NCBI RefSeq assembly: GCF_026723825.1
Contig: NZ_CP113519.1
Coordinates: 4,836,001-4,900,000 of the forward strand
Length of the DNA: 64,000 nt
Direction of reading: 5' to 3'
Origin: Pseudomonas sp. GOM7
GTDB taxonomy: Bacteria > Pseudomonadota > Gammaproteobacteria > Pseudomonadales > Pseudomonadaceae
Positions 24,750 to 32,735 of the stretch are shown one piece after another. The translations under genes were made by a program, and so were the position numbers. The first letter of the stretch is position 1. Each line of letters starts with the position of its first letter. Under the pieces are notes generated by a model. That model was not told the DNA's origin, did no database searches, and saw only the letters and a list, made by a program, of their open reading frames with translations.

Positions 24750-24904
24750 CAGGCCGTTGAAAAACGTAGGCGAGGCAGGCAAGACAATACCGATGGCGGC
24801 CCCGCAAAAACAGCCGAAAAAGCGCAGTTTACGTGCTGTAAATGAGCATTTTGAGGCCGTTTTTAACGCAGTATTGCCAACGCAGGTAGTTTTTCAACAG
24901 CCTG
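24750..24904. mobile_element. 155-bp MITE-like element
   Basis: The element is bounded by imperfect terminal inverted repeats: CAGGCCGTTGAAAAAC on the left and GTTTTTCAACAGCCTG (allowing mismatches) on the right, with further matching bases inside (GGCAAGACAATA against the complement of TATTGCC...). It has no open frame and contains A/T-rich inner hairpin sequence. This type of small non-autonomous element is, from memory, common in Pseudomonas genomes. Its right end touches the stop codon of the cutinase gene, so it may also supply the 3' end of that transcript. No transposase able to move it is in the window. Confidence 0.7.
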
Positions 24905-25747
24905 CTAGAGCCCGCGGCGCTCGACCGACCATAACAGGCTGGTGCACAGGCTGCACCGCGTGCCGTAGAAAGTGCTGCGGGCGCTTTGGTCGTCCATCAA
25001 CTGGAAGCGGAACCAGGCCGTGCTCGGGCCACGATAGGCGCCACCGCCACCGACCGGCTCGAAGTGGCTGACGTAACGTCGCTCCCCCCAGAACACCGGC
25101 ACATTGGCGCGCTGGTAGACCGGCTGGGCGTTGAGGTAGGGAAAGGCGATGGTGTCGCCGCCACCGGACATCAGGAACATCGGCCCTTGCTGACGCCGCT
25201 GCGAGGCGCTGTCGTGACCCAGGCCGAGGGTGTAGGGCTGGATCGGCGCCGTGGTACGTACCCTCGTATCCTGCCCCGCCATGATCGAGCCGCCACCGCC
25301 CTGGGAATGCCCCGAGGTACCGACTCGCCCGGTATTGAGCTTGCCGGCATAGGTGCCGTAGGGGGTGTCGTTCTCACGCACCAGATAATCCAGGCAGGCA
25401 AGCATTTCCCGCCCGGTACCGGCATTGGAGGTTTCCGCCGCCGCCACCACGAAACCGTGGCTTGCCCAGTGCGACAGCAAGCTGGCATAGGTGGACGGCC
25501 CGGCACCGGTGCCATTACCCCAGAGGATCAGCGGATGACGCACGCCACCCTGACCCAGGTCGCGGGGCCGATAGATGCGACAGCTCGGCCCCTCGCTCTG
25601 GCTGCTGACGGCGTAGGGGCCACTGCGGTCGAAATTGGCGACAGCCGGAAATGGCGCTCCCGGTGTATCCGGCAGGGGAGCAGCCGTGACGGTGGCGCAG
25701 ACGGACAGGCAGGAGACCGCCAGGCCAGCGAGTTTCAAGTTAAGCAT
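24905..25747 (-). CDS. secreted cutinase / polyester hydrolase (P. mendocina cutinase type)
   Basis: A 280-residue alpha/beta hydrolase precursor. A 22-residue signal peptide (hydrophobic core LAGLAVSCLSVC, cleavage before APLPDTPG) leaves a 258-residue mature enzyme, the size of the crystallised P. mendocina cutinase. In mature numbering the nucleophile is Ser126 (TSGHSQGGG); Asp is in MSGGGDTIAF and His in YVSHFEPV. A C-terminal Cys pair (RCSLCTSLL) probably forms a disulphide. It hydrolyses cutin and synthetic esters; close relatives hydrolyse polyethylene terephthalate. Start: GAGGAA 7 bases before the ATG. The gene stands alone, convergent with cheB, and ends exactly at the MITE-like element. 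Confidence 0.95.
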   Translation of the reverse strand: MLNLKLAGLAVSCLSVCATVTAAPLPDTPGAPFPAVANFDRSGPYAVSSQSEGPSCRIYRPRDLGQGGVRHPLILWGNGTGAGPSTYASLLSHWASHGFVVAAAETSNAGTGREMLACLDYLVRENDTPYGTYAGKLNTGRVGTSGHSQGGGGSIMAGQDTRVRTTAPIQPYTLGLGHDSASQRRQQGPMFLMSGGGDTIAFPYLNAQPVYQRANVPVFWGERRYVSHFEPVGGGGAYRGPSTAWFRFQLMDDQSARSTFYGTRCSLCTSLLWSVERRGL

Positions 25748-26193
25748 CGAAGGTTCCTCATTCCATTGTTGTACGAGTCGCCATCGCCCCGCGAACGACC
25801 AGATCGGATAGGGCGGCGCAGCACACCTCCTAGCTTGCGCTGGCGAACGTGGGCCCCTGCCGATGAGCAGAGCGCCCGTGAGGCAGCCTAGATGAGCAAA
25901 TGGTGACGTCAACAGTCGCCCGAACAGCGCAACCGGATGAACGGCATGACACCAAGGAGCGACAGCCATCGGCACCGGCAATCAGCCGCGCCTTGGCGCT
26001 GCGCCGGTGGCCGGCGTAGAATCACCGCATCTCTCGCCACTCATCCCCTGGCGGGCCCTGAGCACGGGCCAGACGCGCGGCCACCCCGCAGCGTCCTGCG
26101 GCCCCGCCGAACGCACGGCCACCTCCCGTTTGCATCCGGTTCAGTCGACGCTCAGCATACGAACATCACCTGATCAGCCGCAGGAACCGTGTC
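25748..26193. other. 446-bp intergenic region between cutinase and ilvD
   Basis: A divergent spacer carrying the upstream regions of the cutinase gene (minus strand) and ilvD (plus strand). Apart from the ilvD promoter candidate listed separately I see no gene, no tRNA and no strong repeat. The segment next to the cutinase start must contain its promoter, but no consensus pair is obvious. Confidence 0.6.
25993..26022 (+). promoter_or_regulatory. candidate sigma-70 promoter for ilvD
   Basis: TTGGCG (25993-25998) and TAGAAT (26017-26022) are separated by 18 bases, on the ilvD strand. The leader would be about 165 bases long. No classical branched-chain attenuator peptide was recognised in it. 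Confidence 0.45.
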
Positions 26194-28032
26194 ATGCCCG
26201 ATTACCGCTCGAAAACCTCCACCCACGGCCGCAACATGGCCGGCGCCCGCGCCCTGTGGCGCGCCACCGGGATGAAGGACGAAGACTTCAAGAAACCGAT
26301 CATCGCCATCGCCAACTCCTTCACCCAGTTCGTGCCCGGCCACGTACACCTGAAGGATCTCGGCCAACTGGTCGCCCGCGAGATCAAACGCCATGGCGGC
26401 GTGGCCAAGGAATTCAACACCATCGCCGTGGACGACGGCATCGCCATGGGCCATGACGGCATGCTCTATTCCCTGCCGAGCCGCGAGATCATCGCCGACT
26501 CCGTGGAGTACATGGTCAACGCCCACTGCGCCGACGCCATCGTCTGCATCAGCAACTGCGACAAGATCACCCCCGGCATGCTGATGGCCGCCCTGCGCCT
26601 GAACATCCCGGTGGTGTTCGTTTCCGGCGGGCCGATGGAAGCCGGCAAGACCAAGCTGGCCAACCATGGCCTGGATCTGGTCGATGCCATGGTGGTGGCT
26701 GCCGACGATTCCTGCTCCGACGAGAAGGTCGCCGAATACGAGCGCAGCGCCTGCCCCACCTGCGGCTCCTGCTCCGGCATGTTCACCGCCAACTCGATGA
26801 ACTGCCTGGTCGAAGCCCTGGGCCTGGCCCTGCCGGGCAACGGCTCCACCCTGGCCACCCATGCCGACCGTGAGCAACTGTTCCTGCGCGCCGGCCGTCT
26901 GGCCGTCGAGCTGTGCCAGCGCTACTACGGCGAAGGCGACGAATCGGTGCTGCCGCGCAACGTCGCCAGCTTCAAGGCGTTCGAGAACGCCATGACCCTG
27001 GACATCGCCATGGGCGGCTCGACCAACACCATCCTGCACCTGCTGGCCGCCGCCCAAGAAGCCGAGATTCCCTTCGACCTGCGCGACATCGACCGTCTGT
27101 CGCGCAAGGTGCCGCAACTGTGCAAGGTGGCGCCGAACATCCAGAAGTACCACATGGAAGACGTGCACCGCGCCGGCGGCATCTTCTCCATCCTCGGCGA
27201 GCTGGCCCGTGGCGGTCTGCTGCACACCGACGTGCCCACCGTGCACAACCCGAGCATGGCCGACGCCATCGCCCAGTGGGACATCACCCAGACCAATGAC
27301 GAAGCCGTGCACACCTTCTTCAAGGCCGGCCCGGGCGGCATCCCCACCCAGGTGGCGTTCAGCCAGAACACGCGCTGGCCGAGCCTGGACGATGACCGTG
27401 AGAACGGTTGCATCCGTTCGGTGGAGCACGCCTACTCGCAGGAAGGCGGCCTGGCCGTTCTGTACGGCAATATCGCCCTCGACGGCTGCGTGGTGAAGAC
27501 CGCCGGGGTGGACGAATCCATCCACGTCTTCGAGGGCCGCGCGAAGATCTTCGAGAGTCAGGATGGTGCGGTCAAAGGTATCCTCGCCGACGAAGTGAAG
27601 CCCGGCGATATCGTCATCATCCGTTACGAAGGCCCGAAAGGTGGCCCGGGCATGCAAGAGATGCTCTACCCCACCAGTTACCTGAAATCCAAGGGCCTGG
27701 GCAAGCAGTGCGCCCTGCTCACCGACGGCCGCTTCTCCGGCGGCACCAGCGGCCTGTCCATCGGCCACGCCTCGCCGGAAGCGGCTGCCGGCGGCGCCAT
27801 CGGCCTGGTCAAGGACGGCGACAAGATCCTCATCGACATCCCCAACCGCAGCATCAACCTGCTGGTCAGCGATGAAGAACTGGCCGAACGCCGCGCCGAG
27901 CAGGACAAGAAGGGCTGGAAACCGGCGCAGCCGCGCGCACGCAAGGTGTCCACCGCGCTGAAGGCCTACGCCCTGCTGGCCACCAGCGCCGACAAGGGTG
28001 CGGTGCGTGACAAGACGATGCTGGAAGGCTGA
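26194..28032 (+). CDS. ilvD: dihydroxy-acid dehydratase
   Basis: A 612-residue cytoplasmic iron-sulphur enzyme that dehydrates 2,3-dihydroxy-isovalerate and -methylvalerate in valine, leucine and isoleucine synthesis. Cluster and active-site features: SNCDKITPGM, CPTCGSCSGMFTANSMNC and, near the C-terminus, DGRFSGGTSGLSIGH. Length and ends are those of the enterobacterial and Pseudomonas enzymes. It is monocistronic, with its own promoter candidate and a strong terminator directly after. The other isoleucine gene in the window is ilvA at 41.9 kb. Confidence 0.98.
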   Translation: MPDYRSKTSTHGRNMAGARALWRATGMKDEDFKKPIIAIANSFTQFVPGHVHLKDLGQLVAREIKRHGGVAKEFNTIAVDDGIAMGHDGMLYSLPSREIIADSVEYMVNAHCADAIVCISNCDKITPGMLMAALRLNIPVVFVSGGPMEAGKTKLANHGLDLVDAMVVAADDSCSDEKVAEYERSACPTCGSCSGMFTANSMNCLVEALGLALPGNGSTLATHADREQLFLRAGRLAVELCQRYYGEGDESVLPRNVASFKAFENAMTLDIAMGGSTNTILHLLAAAQEAEIPFDLRDIDRLSRKVPQLCKVAPNIQKYHMEDVHRAGGIFSILGELARGGLLHTDVPTVHNPSMADAIAQWDITQTNDEAVHTFFKAGPGGIPTQVAFSQNTRWPSLDDDRENGCIRSVEHAYSQEGGLAVLYGNIALDGCVVKTAGVDESIHVFEGRAKIFESQDGAVKGILADEVKPGDIVIIRYEGPKGGPGMQEMLYPTSYLKSKGLGKQCALLTDGRFSGGTSGLSIGHASPEAAAGGAIGLVKDGDKILIDIPNRSINLLVSDEELAERRAEQDKKGWKPAQPRARKVSTALKAYALLATSADKGAVRDKTMLEG

Positions 28033-28053
28033 GCCCTCAGCGCCGCTGTAATG

Positions 28054-28083
28054 AAAAGCCCGGCCATGGTTGCCGGGCTTTTT
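28054..28083 (+). terminator. intrinsic terminator of ilvD
   Basis: AAAAGCCCGGC, loop CATGGTT, GCCGGGCTTTTT: a GC-rich stem followed by a T-run, 21 bases after the ilvD stop codon. Confidence 0.9.
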
Positions 28084-28157
28084 CTTGTCGCAGGGTTTTG
28101 CATTCGGGCCTGATCGCCAGCAAGCTGGCTCCTAAACCCCATGCTCAGGAGCCCATC

Positions 28158-28616
28158 ATGCGCATCGGCCTGATCGCCGACACCCACAACCTGCTGCGCC
28201 CCGAGGCGCTGGCGGCGTTGCAGGGCGTCGACCACCTGATCCATGCCGGCGACATCGGCGGGCCGCATATCCTCGAGGAGCTGGGGCGCATCGCGCCACT
28301 GTCGGTGGTGCGCGGCAACAACGATCAGGAGGCCTGGGCCGAGGCCATCCCCGAGCGCCTGACGCTGCGCTTCGGCGCCATCAGCCTGCATGTGCTGCAC
28401 GACCTCAAGCAGCTCGACATCGACCCAGCGGCCCAGGGCATCGATGCGGTGATCGCCGGCCATTCGCACAAACCGCTGCACGAAATGCGCGATGGCGTGC
28501 TCTACCTCAACCCTGGCAGCGCCGGGCCTCGGCGCTTCAAGCTGCCCATCGGCGTGGGCCTGCTGCATATCGACGGCCAGCAGATACGCGCCGAGCTGAT
28601 CACGCTACAGGTCTGA
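28158..28616 (+). CDS. YfcE/MJ0936-type metallophosphoesterase
   Basis: A 152-residue calcineurin-like phosphodiesterase. Metal-binding motifs run in the usual order: LIADTHN, HAGDIGG, VRGNND, then GHSHKPL near the C-terminus. Small proteins of this family cleave phosphodiesters such as bis-p-nitrophenyl phosphate in vitro; the physiological substrate is unknown. I chose the ATG at 28158, 6 bases after AGGAG; an ATG at 28098 adds 20 residues without a ribosome site. It follows the ilvD terminator and is probably transcribed alone. Confidence 0.9.
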   Translation: MRIGLIADTHNLLRPEALAALQGVDHLIHAGDIGGPHILEELGRIAPLSVVRGNNDQEAWAEAIPERLTLRFGAISLHVLHDLKQLDIDPAAQGIDAVIAGHSHKPLHEMRDGVLYLNPGSAGPRRFKLPIGVGLLHIDGQQIRAELITLQV

Positions 28617-28643
28617 AATCCGTCCATCGCTGTGCCAATCCAT

Positions 28644-28669
28644 GGTGGACAAAAACAGCCTTGTCCACC
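28644..28669. repeat. GGTGGACAA palindrome
   Basis: A perfect 9-base inverted repeat GGTGGACAA/TTGTCCACC with an 8-base loop, in the spacer before the glyoxalase gene. It resembles small palindromic extragenic repeats and could also end the upstream transcript. Confidence 0.6.
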
Positions 28670-28688
28670 CTACGCGCAAAGTCCGTAG

Positions 28689-28705
28689 CCCGGATGCAAT
28701 CCGGG
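28689..28705. repeat. CCCGGAT-GCA-ATCCGGG palindromic repeat, copy 1
   Basis: A 17-base palindrome (7-base stem, 3-base loop) preceded by GTAG. Identical or near-identical copies occur at 32696, 37416, 41390 and 44257, always between genes. Confidence 0.85.
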
Positions 28706-28814
28706 GAACCCAGCAGAGCGCTCGCTGCCCTATTCCCAACCACCTGCCTTGAAAAACGCCACCGCCGCGTCCATCTAGGCAGGTATCGCTTTTTCACGCC
28801 TGATGGAGAATCCC

Positions 28815-29342
28815 ATGACCCTCGACGAACTCAACGCCCTGCCCGGCGTGACCGCCAAACCCGACGCCGCCACCGCCGACTTCGTCTACAACCACACCAT
28901 GATCCGCGTGAAGGATCTCGAGAAGTCCCTGGATTTCTACACCCGCGTGCTGGGCTTCACCCTGCTGGAGAAGAAGGACTTTCCCGAGGCCGAGTTCAGC
29001 CTCTACTTCCTGGCGCTGATCGCGGACAAGTCGCAGATTCCGGCAGACCCGGCCGCCCGTCACCAGTGGCGCAAGTCCATCCCCGGCGTGCTGGAGCTGA
29101 CCTACAACTACGGCACCGAGAAGGATCCGGAGTTTTCCTACCACAGCGGCAACAGCGACCCGCGCGGCTTTGGCCATCTATGTGTGGCGGTGCCGGACAT
29201 CAAGGCCGCCTGCGAGCGTTTCGAGGATCTCGGCGTGGCCTTCCAGAAGCGCCTGAGCGACGGCCGCATGCGCGACATCGCCTTCATCAAGGATCCGGAC
29301 GGCTACTGGGTGGAGATCATCCAGTTCACCGAGGTGAACTGA
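28815..29342 (+). CDS. gloA: glyoxalase I (lactoylglutathione lyase)
   Basis: A 175-residue vicinal-oxygen-chelate enzyme that converts the methylglyoxal-glutathione hemithioacetal to S-lactoylglutathione. Metal ligand regions are visible: HTMIRVKDLEKSLDFY (His), VLELTYNYGTE (Glu), GFGHLCVAVPD (His) and DPDGYWVEII (Glu). The N-terminal extension and the length near 175 residues are those of the zinc-type enzyme of pseudomonads (GloA3-like) rather than the shorter nickel type. Start: ATG at 28815 with GGAG 6 bases upstream; the ATG at 28803 lacks one. It stands alone, convergent with folA. Confidence 0.93.
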   Translation: MTLDELNALPGVTAKPDAATADFVYNHTMIRVKDLEKSLDFYTRVLGFTLLEKKDFPEAEFSLYFLALIADKSQIPADPAARHQWRKSIPGVLELTYNYGTEKDPEFSYHSGNSDPRGFGHLCVAVPDIKAACERFEDLGVAFQKRLSDGRMRDIAFIKDPDGYWVEIIQFTEVN

Positions 29343-29388
29343 GCCCCCGGCGGCTGCCGGCCTGGCGACAACGCCAGGCCGCTCGCCA

Positions 29389-29907
29389 TCAAGCGCTACG
29401 GCGCTGCCACACCTCGAAGGCGTAGAAAGGGGTATCCCCCGTGCTCGGGTGCTCGACGCTGGAGCTCAGGTGCCAATCGGCCTCGCTCACCTCGGGGAAG
29501 AAAGCATCGCCTTCGGGCTCCAGCCCCACACGGGTCAGGTACAGGCGCTCGGCCAACGCCAGGCCCTGGGCATAGAGCTGAGCCCCGCCAATCAGCATCA
29601 GTTCGTCGGCCTCCTCCTGGCGCGCCCACTCGTCGGCGCGGGCGATGGCCGCCTCCAGGCTGTCGAACACCTCGGCGCCTTCGAGCTGCAGGCCCGGCTG
29701 GCGGCTGACTACCAGATTGAGCCGGCCCGGCAGCGGGCGCCCCAGTGAATCCCAGGTCTTGCGCCCCATGATGATCGGCTTGCCCAGGGTCAAGGCCTTG
29801 AAGTGCTTGAGATCCGCCGGCAAGTGCCAGGGCAGTTGATTGTCGCGGCCAATCACCCGGTTATGGGCGAGGGCAGCGATCAGCGAGATAGGCAAGGTCT
29901 TTTTCAT
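29389..29907 (-). CDS. folA: dihydrofolate reductase
   Basis: A 172-residue NADPH-dependent reductase making tetrahydrofolate. The chromosomal DHFR pattern is clear: SLIAALAHNRVIGRDNQLPWHLPADL at the N-terminus (with the substrate Asp in LPADL), IIMGRKTWDSLGRPLPGR and LMLIGGAQLYAQGL. I begin at the ATG at 29907; an ATG at 29919 adds four residues and cannot be excluded. Its metabolic partner thyA lies 4 kb away at 34154-34948 on the same strand but in another transcription unit. Confidence 0.96.
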   Translation of the reverse strand: MKKTLPISLIAALAHNRVIGRDNQLPWHLPADLKHFKALTLGKPIIMGRKTWDSLGRPLPGRLNLVVSRQPGLQLEGAEVFDSLEAAIARADEWARQEEADELMLIGGAQLYAQGLALAERLYLTRVGLEPEGDAFFPEVSEADWHLSSSVEHPSTGDTPFYAFEVWQRRSA

Positions 29908-30038
29908 GCTGGCGAGCATAGCAGAGCCATCCTGTGACGAGCAGCACAGGCAAGCCATACCAATTATCGGTTTGTCGCCTGATCGTCATGTTCGTTCAGG
30001 CAGGCTTTGGCTTCCCCCATGAGCAAGGAGATGCCTCC

Positions 30039-31178
30039 ATGATGTCCAACCTTCTGCGCACCGGCCTGTTATGCGCCGGCCTGCTGCTTGGCAGCACCCA
30101 AGCCCTGGCCGGCAACGTCCAGTCTGCCATCGACTGGGCTCAACAACAGCCGGGCGCCAAGCACGCCGCCGGCAAGGGCACCCGCTCGCCACTGGTGATC
30201 GCCCACCGTGGTGCGAGCGGCTACGTGCCCGAACACACCCTGGCCGCCTACGCTCTGGCCGTGCTACAAGGCGCCGATTACATCGAGCCGGATCTGGTGA
30301 TGACCCGCGACGGCCAACTGGTGGCCCGCCACGACAACGAGCTGGGGCTGACCACCGACGTGGCGCAGCACCCCGAATTCGCCAGTCGCAAGCGCACCCA
30401 GACGGTGGATGGCGTCAGCCTGGAAGGCTGGTTCAGCGAGGACTTCACCCTGGCCGAACTCAAGACTCTGCGCGCCATCGAGCGCATCCCCCAGGTGCGC
30501 CCGGCCAACACCCGTTTCGACGGCCAGTTCGAGATTCCCACTCTGCAGGAAATCATCGACCTGGTGAAAAGCCTGCAGCTCAGCCAGCAGCGGGTCATCG
30601 GCCTGTACCCGGAAACCAAGCACCCCACCCACTTCCAGCAACTCGGCCTGGCCATGGAAAAGCCGCTGCTGGCGGTGCTCAAGCGCAACGGTTACGCCAG
30701 CGCCAAAGCGCCGGTGTACATCCAGTCCTTCGAGGTACAGAACCTCAAGACTCTCAGCCGCATGACCTCCATCCGCCTCATCCAACTGCTGTGGACGGAG
30801 GGCCAGCCCTACGATCAGCAGGCCCTGGGCACCGACCTCAGCTATGCGCAGATGATCACCCCCAAAGGCCTGCAAGCCATCGCCCGCTACGCCGATGGCA
30901 TCGGCCCGGAGAAAGGCATGATCATCCCGCGTGACGCCGCCGGTAACCTCACCACGCCCACCAGCCTGGTGCGCGATGCCCACGCCGCCAAGCTCAAGGT
31001 GCACCCCTACACCTTCCGCGCCGAGAACGCCTTCCTGCCCACCAGCTTGCGCAGCGGCAACGACCCGACCGAGCGCGGCGACATCGACACCGAGCTGCGC
31101 ACCTTCCTCGCCACCGGCATCGACGGCCTGTTCATCGACCAGCCGGATATCGCCGTGCGTCTGCGCGATAAGCCCTGA
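30039..31178 (+). CDS. glpQ: periplasmic glycerophosphodiester phosphodiesterase
   Basis: A 379-residue GlpQ-type enzyme that releases glycerol 3-phosphate from glycerophosphodiesters. A signal peptide (LLRTGLLCAGLLLGSTQALA) precedes the mature protein. Catalytic landmarks of the GDPD fold: VIAHRGASGYVPEHT (His-Arg and Glu), YIEPDLVMTRDGQLV and a HD pair in VARHDNEL. The end VDIDTELRTF...GIDGLFIDQPD matches the family. Start: AGGAG (30026-30030) before ATG at 30039. No glycerol 3-phosphate transporter is adjacent. Confidence 0.95.
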   Translation: MMSNLLRTGLLCAGLLLGSTQALAGNVQSAIDWAQQQPGAKHAAGKGTRSPLVIAHRGASGYVPEHTLAAYALAVLQGADYIEPDLVMTRDGQLVARHDNELGLTTDVAQHPEFASRKRTQTVDGVSLEGWFSEDFTLAELKTLRAIERIPQVRPANTRFDGQFEIPTLQEIIDLVKSLQLSQQRVIGLYPETKHPTHFQQLGLAMEKPLLAVLKRNGYASAKAPVYIQSFEVQNLKTLSRMTSIRLIQLLWTEGQPYDQQALGTDLSYAQMITPKGLQAIARYADGIGPEKGMIIPRDAAGNLTTPTSLVRDAHAAKLKVHPYTFRAENAFLPTSLRSGNDPTERGDIDTELRTFLATGIDGLFIDQPDIAVRLRDKP

Positions 31179-31238
31179 TTCGCGTCCCGGCGGATCAGGG
31201 GTTATCCTCAACCCCTGATCCGCACGACGAGACGCCAC

Positions 31239-32630
31239 GTGACTGACGCCTCCTCCCCTACGCCTTTGCAACACCTCTGGCTCAGCGAAACCATTCGTCT
31301 GCGCGAGGAACACACCGGCCCGCTGGAAGACACCGAGGCCAATCGCCTGGCCCGTGCCGAGTACGGTGAACTGGTCGAGCGCATCCAGCATCGTGCCCTG
31401 CTCCTGGCCCGCCGCGATGGCCAATGGCAGGCCCTGTTGCACTGGTTGCAAGGGGCACGCCTGGCCGGCCTGCTGCTAGTGCTGCTGGCCCTGCTCAGCG
31501 GCGCCGGCCTGGCACTGGCGGCGCTGGGTGACGGGCGCCAGCCGGTCAATGTGTTTTGGGCCCTGGGTAGCCTGCTGGGGCTGAACCTGCTGATGCTGCT
31601 CGGCTGGCTGCTGGGCCTGCTGCTGACCCGTGACAGCCCCGGCGCACTGGGCCGCCTGTGGTTGTGGCTCAGCGAGAGGCTGGCGCGCGACGCCAGCGCC
31701 GCGCAACTGGCCCCGGCCCTGCTGCTGATGCTGCAACGCCAGCGCCTGACCCGCTGGGGCCTGGGCCTGCTGATCAATGGCCTGTGGACACTGGCCATGC
31801 TCGCTACGCTGAGTACCCTGTTGCTGCTGCTCGCCACCCGCCGCTATGGCTTCGTCTGGGAAACCACCATCCTCGGCGGCGACACCTTCATCACCCTGAC
31901 CCAAGCCATCGGCGCCCTGCCCGCCCTGCTCGGTTTCAGCCTGCCGGACGTGGAGCTGATCCGCGCCAGCGGCGACGCCGCCATCGCCAGCGAGGCCGCC
32001 CGGCAAAGCTGGGCCGGCTGGCTGGTGGGCGTGGTGCTGGTCTATGGCCTGCTGCCACGCCTGTTGCTGGCGTTGCTGTGCCTGTGGCGCTGGCTATCCG
32101 GCAAAGCCTCGCTGCGCCTGGATCTCGACCTGCCCGGCTATGGCCTGTTGCGCCAGCGCCTGCAGCCGGATAGCGAACGCCTCGGCGTCTGTGACCTGGC
32201 CCCCGCTGCCCTGCACCAGCCGCAGGGCGGCAGCAGCGACCAACCCAGCAGCGGTGCCCTGCTGCTCGGCCTGGAGCTGGACGATAGCCGGCCTTGGCCT
32301 CCCGCCACGTTACCCAGGAGCGTGGCCGATGCCGGGGTGATCGACAGCCGCGAACAACGTCGCCAGTTGCTCGAACAGTTGACCCGCTTTCCGCCCGAAC
32401 GCCTGGCCATCGCCTGCGACCCGCGCCGCTCGCCGGATCGCGGCACCCTGGCGCTGCTCGGCGAGCTGGCGCGCTGCGCAACCGCCACACGCATCTGGCT
32501 GCTGCCACCTGCCCCCGGTGAAAGCCTGGACAGTGCGCGCCTGGCGGACTGGCACCAGGCCCTCGCCAGCCTGGGCCTGGCGCACCGCGATACGGCGCCC
32601 TTGAGCTGGCTGGAGAGCGGGCATGACTGA
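31239..32630 (+). CDS. DUF2868 integral membrane protein
   Basis: A 463-residue protein starting with GTG. The N-terminal 65 residues are charged, then four clear hydrophobic segments follow (about 70-95, 104-130, 170-200 and 260-285), and the C-terminal 170 residues are soluble. This is the DUF2868 family, which is regularly encoded directly before a DUF3482 GTPase, as here. The function is not established; the pairing suggests a membrane partner for the GTPase. The end overlaps the start of a short spacer holding two hairpins (32655-32712). Confidence 0.82.
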   Translation: MTDASSPTPLQHLWLSETIRLREEHTGPLEDTEANRLARAEYGELVERIQHRALLLARRDGQWQALLHWLQGARLAGLLLVLLALLSGAGLALAALGDGRQPVNVFWALGSLLGLNLLMLLGWLLGLLLTRDSPGALGRLWLWLSERLARDASAAQLAPALLLMLQRQRLTRWGLGLLINGLWTLAMLATLSTLLLLLATRRYGFVWETTILGGDTFITLTQAIGALPALLGFSLPDVELIRASGDAAIASEAARQSWAGWLVGVVLVYGLLPRLLLALLCLWRWLSGKASLRLDLDLPGYGLLRQRLQPDSERLGVCDLAPAALHQPQGGSSDQPSSGALLLGLELDDSRPWPPATLPRSVADAGVIDSREQRRQLLEQLTRFPPERLAIACDPRRSPDRGTLALLGELARCATATRIWLLPPAPGESLDSARLADWHQALASLGLAHRDTAPLSWLESGHD

Positions 32631-32654
32631 CGCTTCCATTACCCTCTCCCCCAA

Positions 32655-32680
32655 CCCCTCTCCCGCAAGCGGGAGAGGGG
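32655..32680. repeat. 12-bp perfect palindrome between the DUF2868 and DUF3482 genes
   Basis: CCCCTCTCCCGC and GCGGGAGAGGGG are separated by AA only, giving a very stable stem with extra inner pairs opened for the loop. It could attenuate the downstream gene or be a repeat remnant. Confidence 0.7.
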
Positions 32681-32695
32681 AGCCTCAGCCCGTAG

Positions 32696-32712
32696 CCCGG
32701 ATGCAATCCGGG
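32696..32712. repeat. CCCGGAT-GCA-ATCCGGG palindromic repeat, copy 2
   Basis: The same 17-base palindrome as at 28689, again preceded by GTAG and followed by GAACACC. It lies 24 bases before the GTPase start. Confidence 0.85.
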
Positions 32713-32735
32713 AACACCATGTCAGGGTCTGCCCC

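Noticed and set aside
25748..26193. Small gene or riboswitch in the ilvD leader
   Set aside because: No ribosome-site-supported frame, no leader peptide rich in Ile, Val or Leu, and no recognised riboswitch core were seen.
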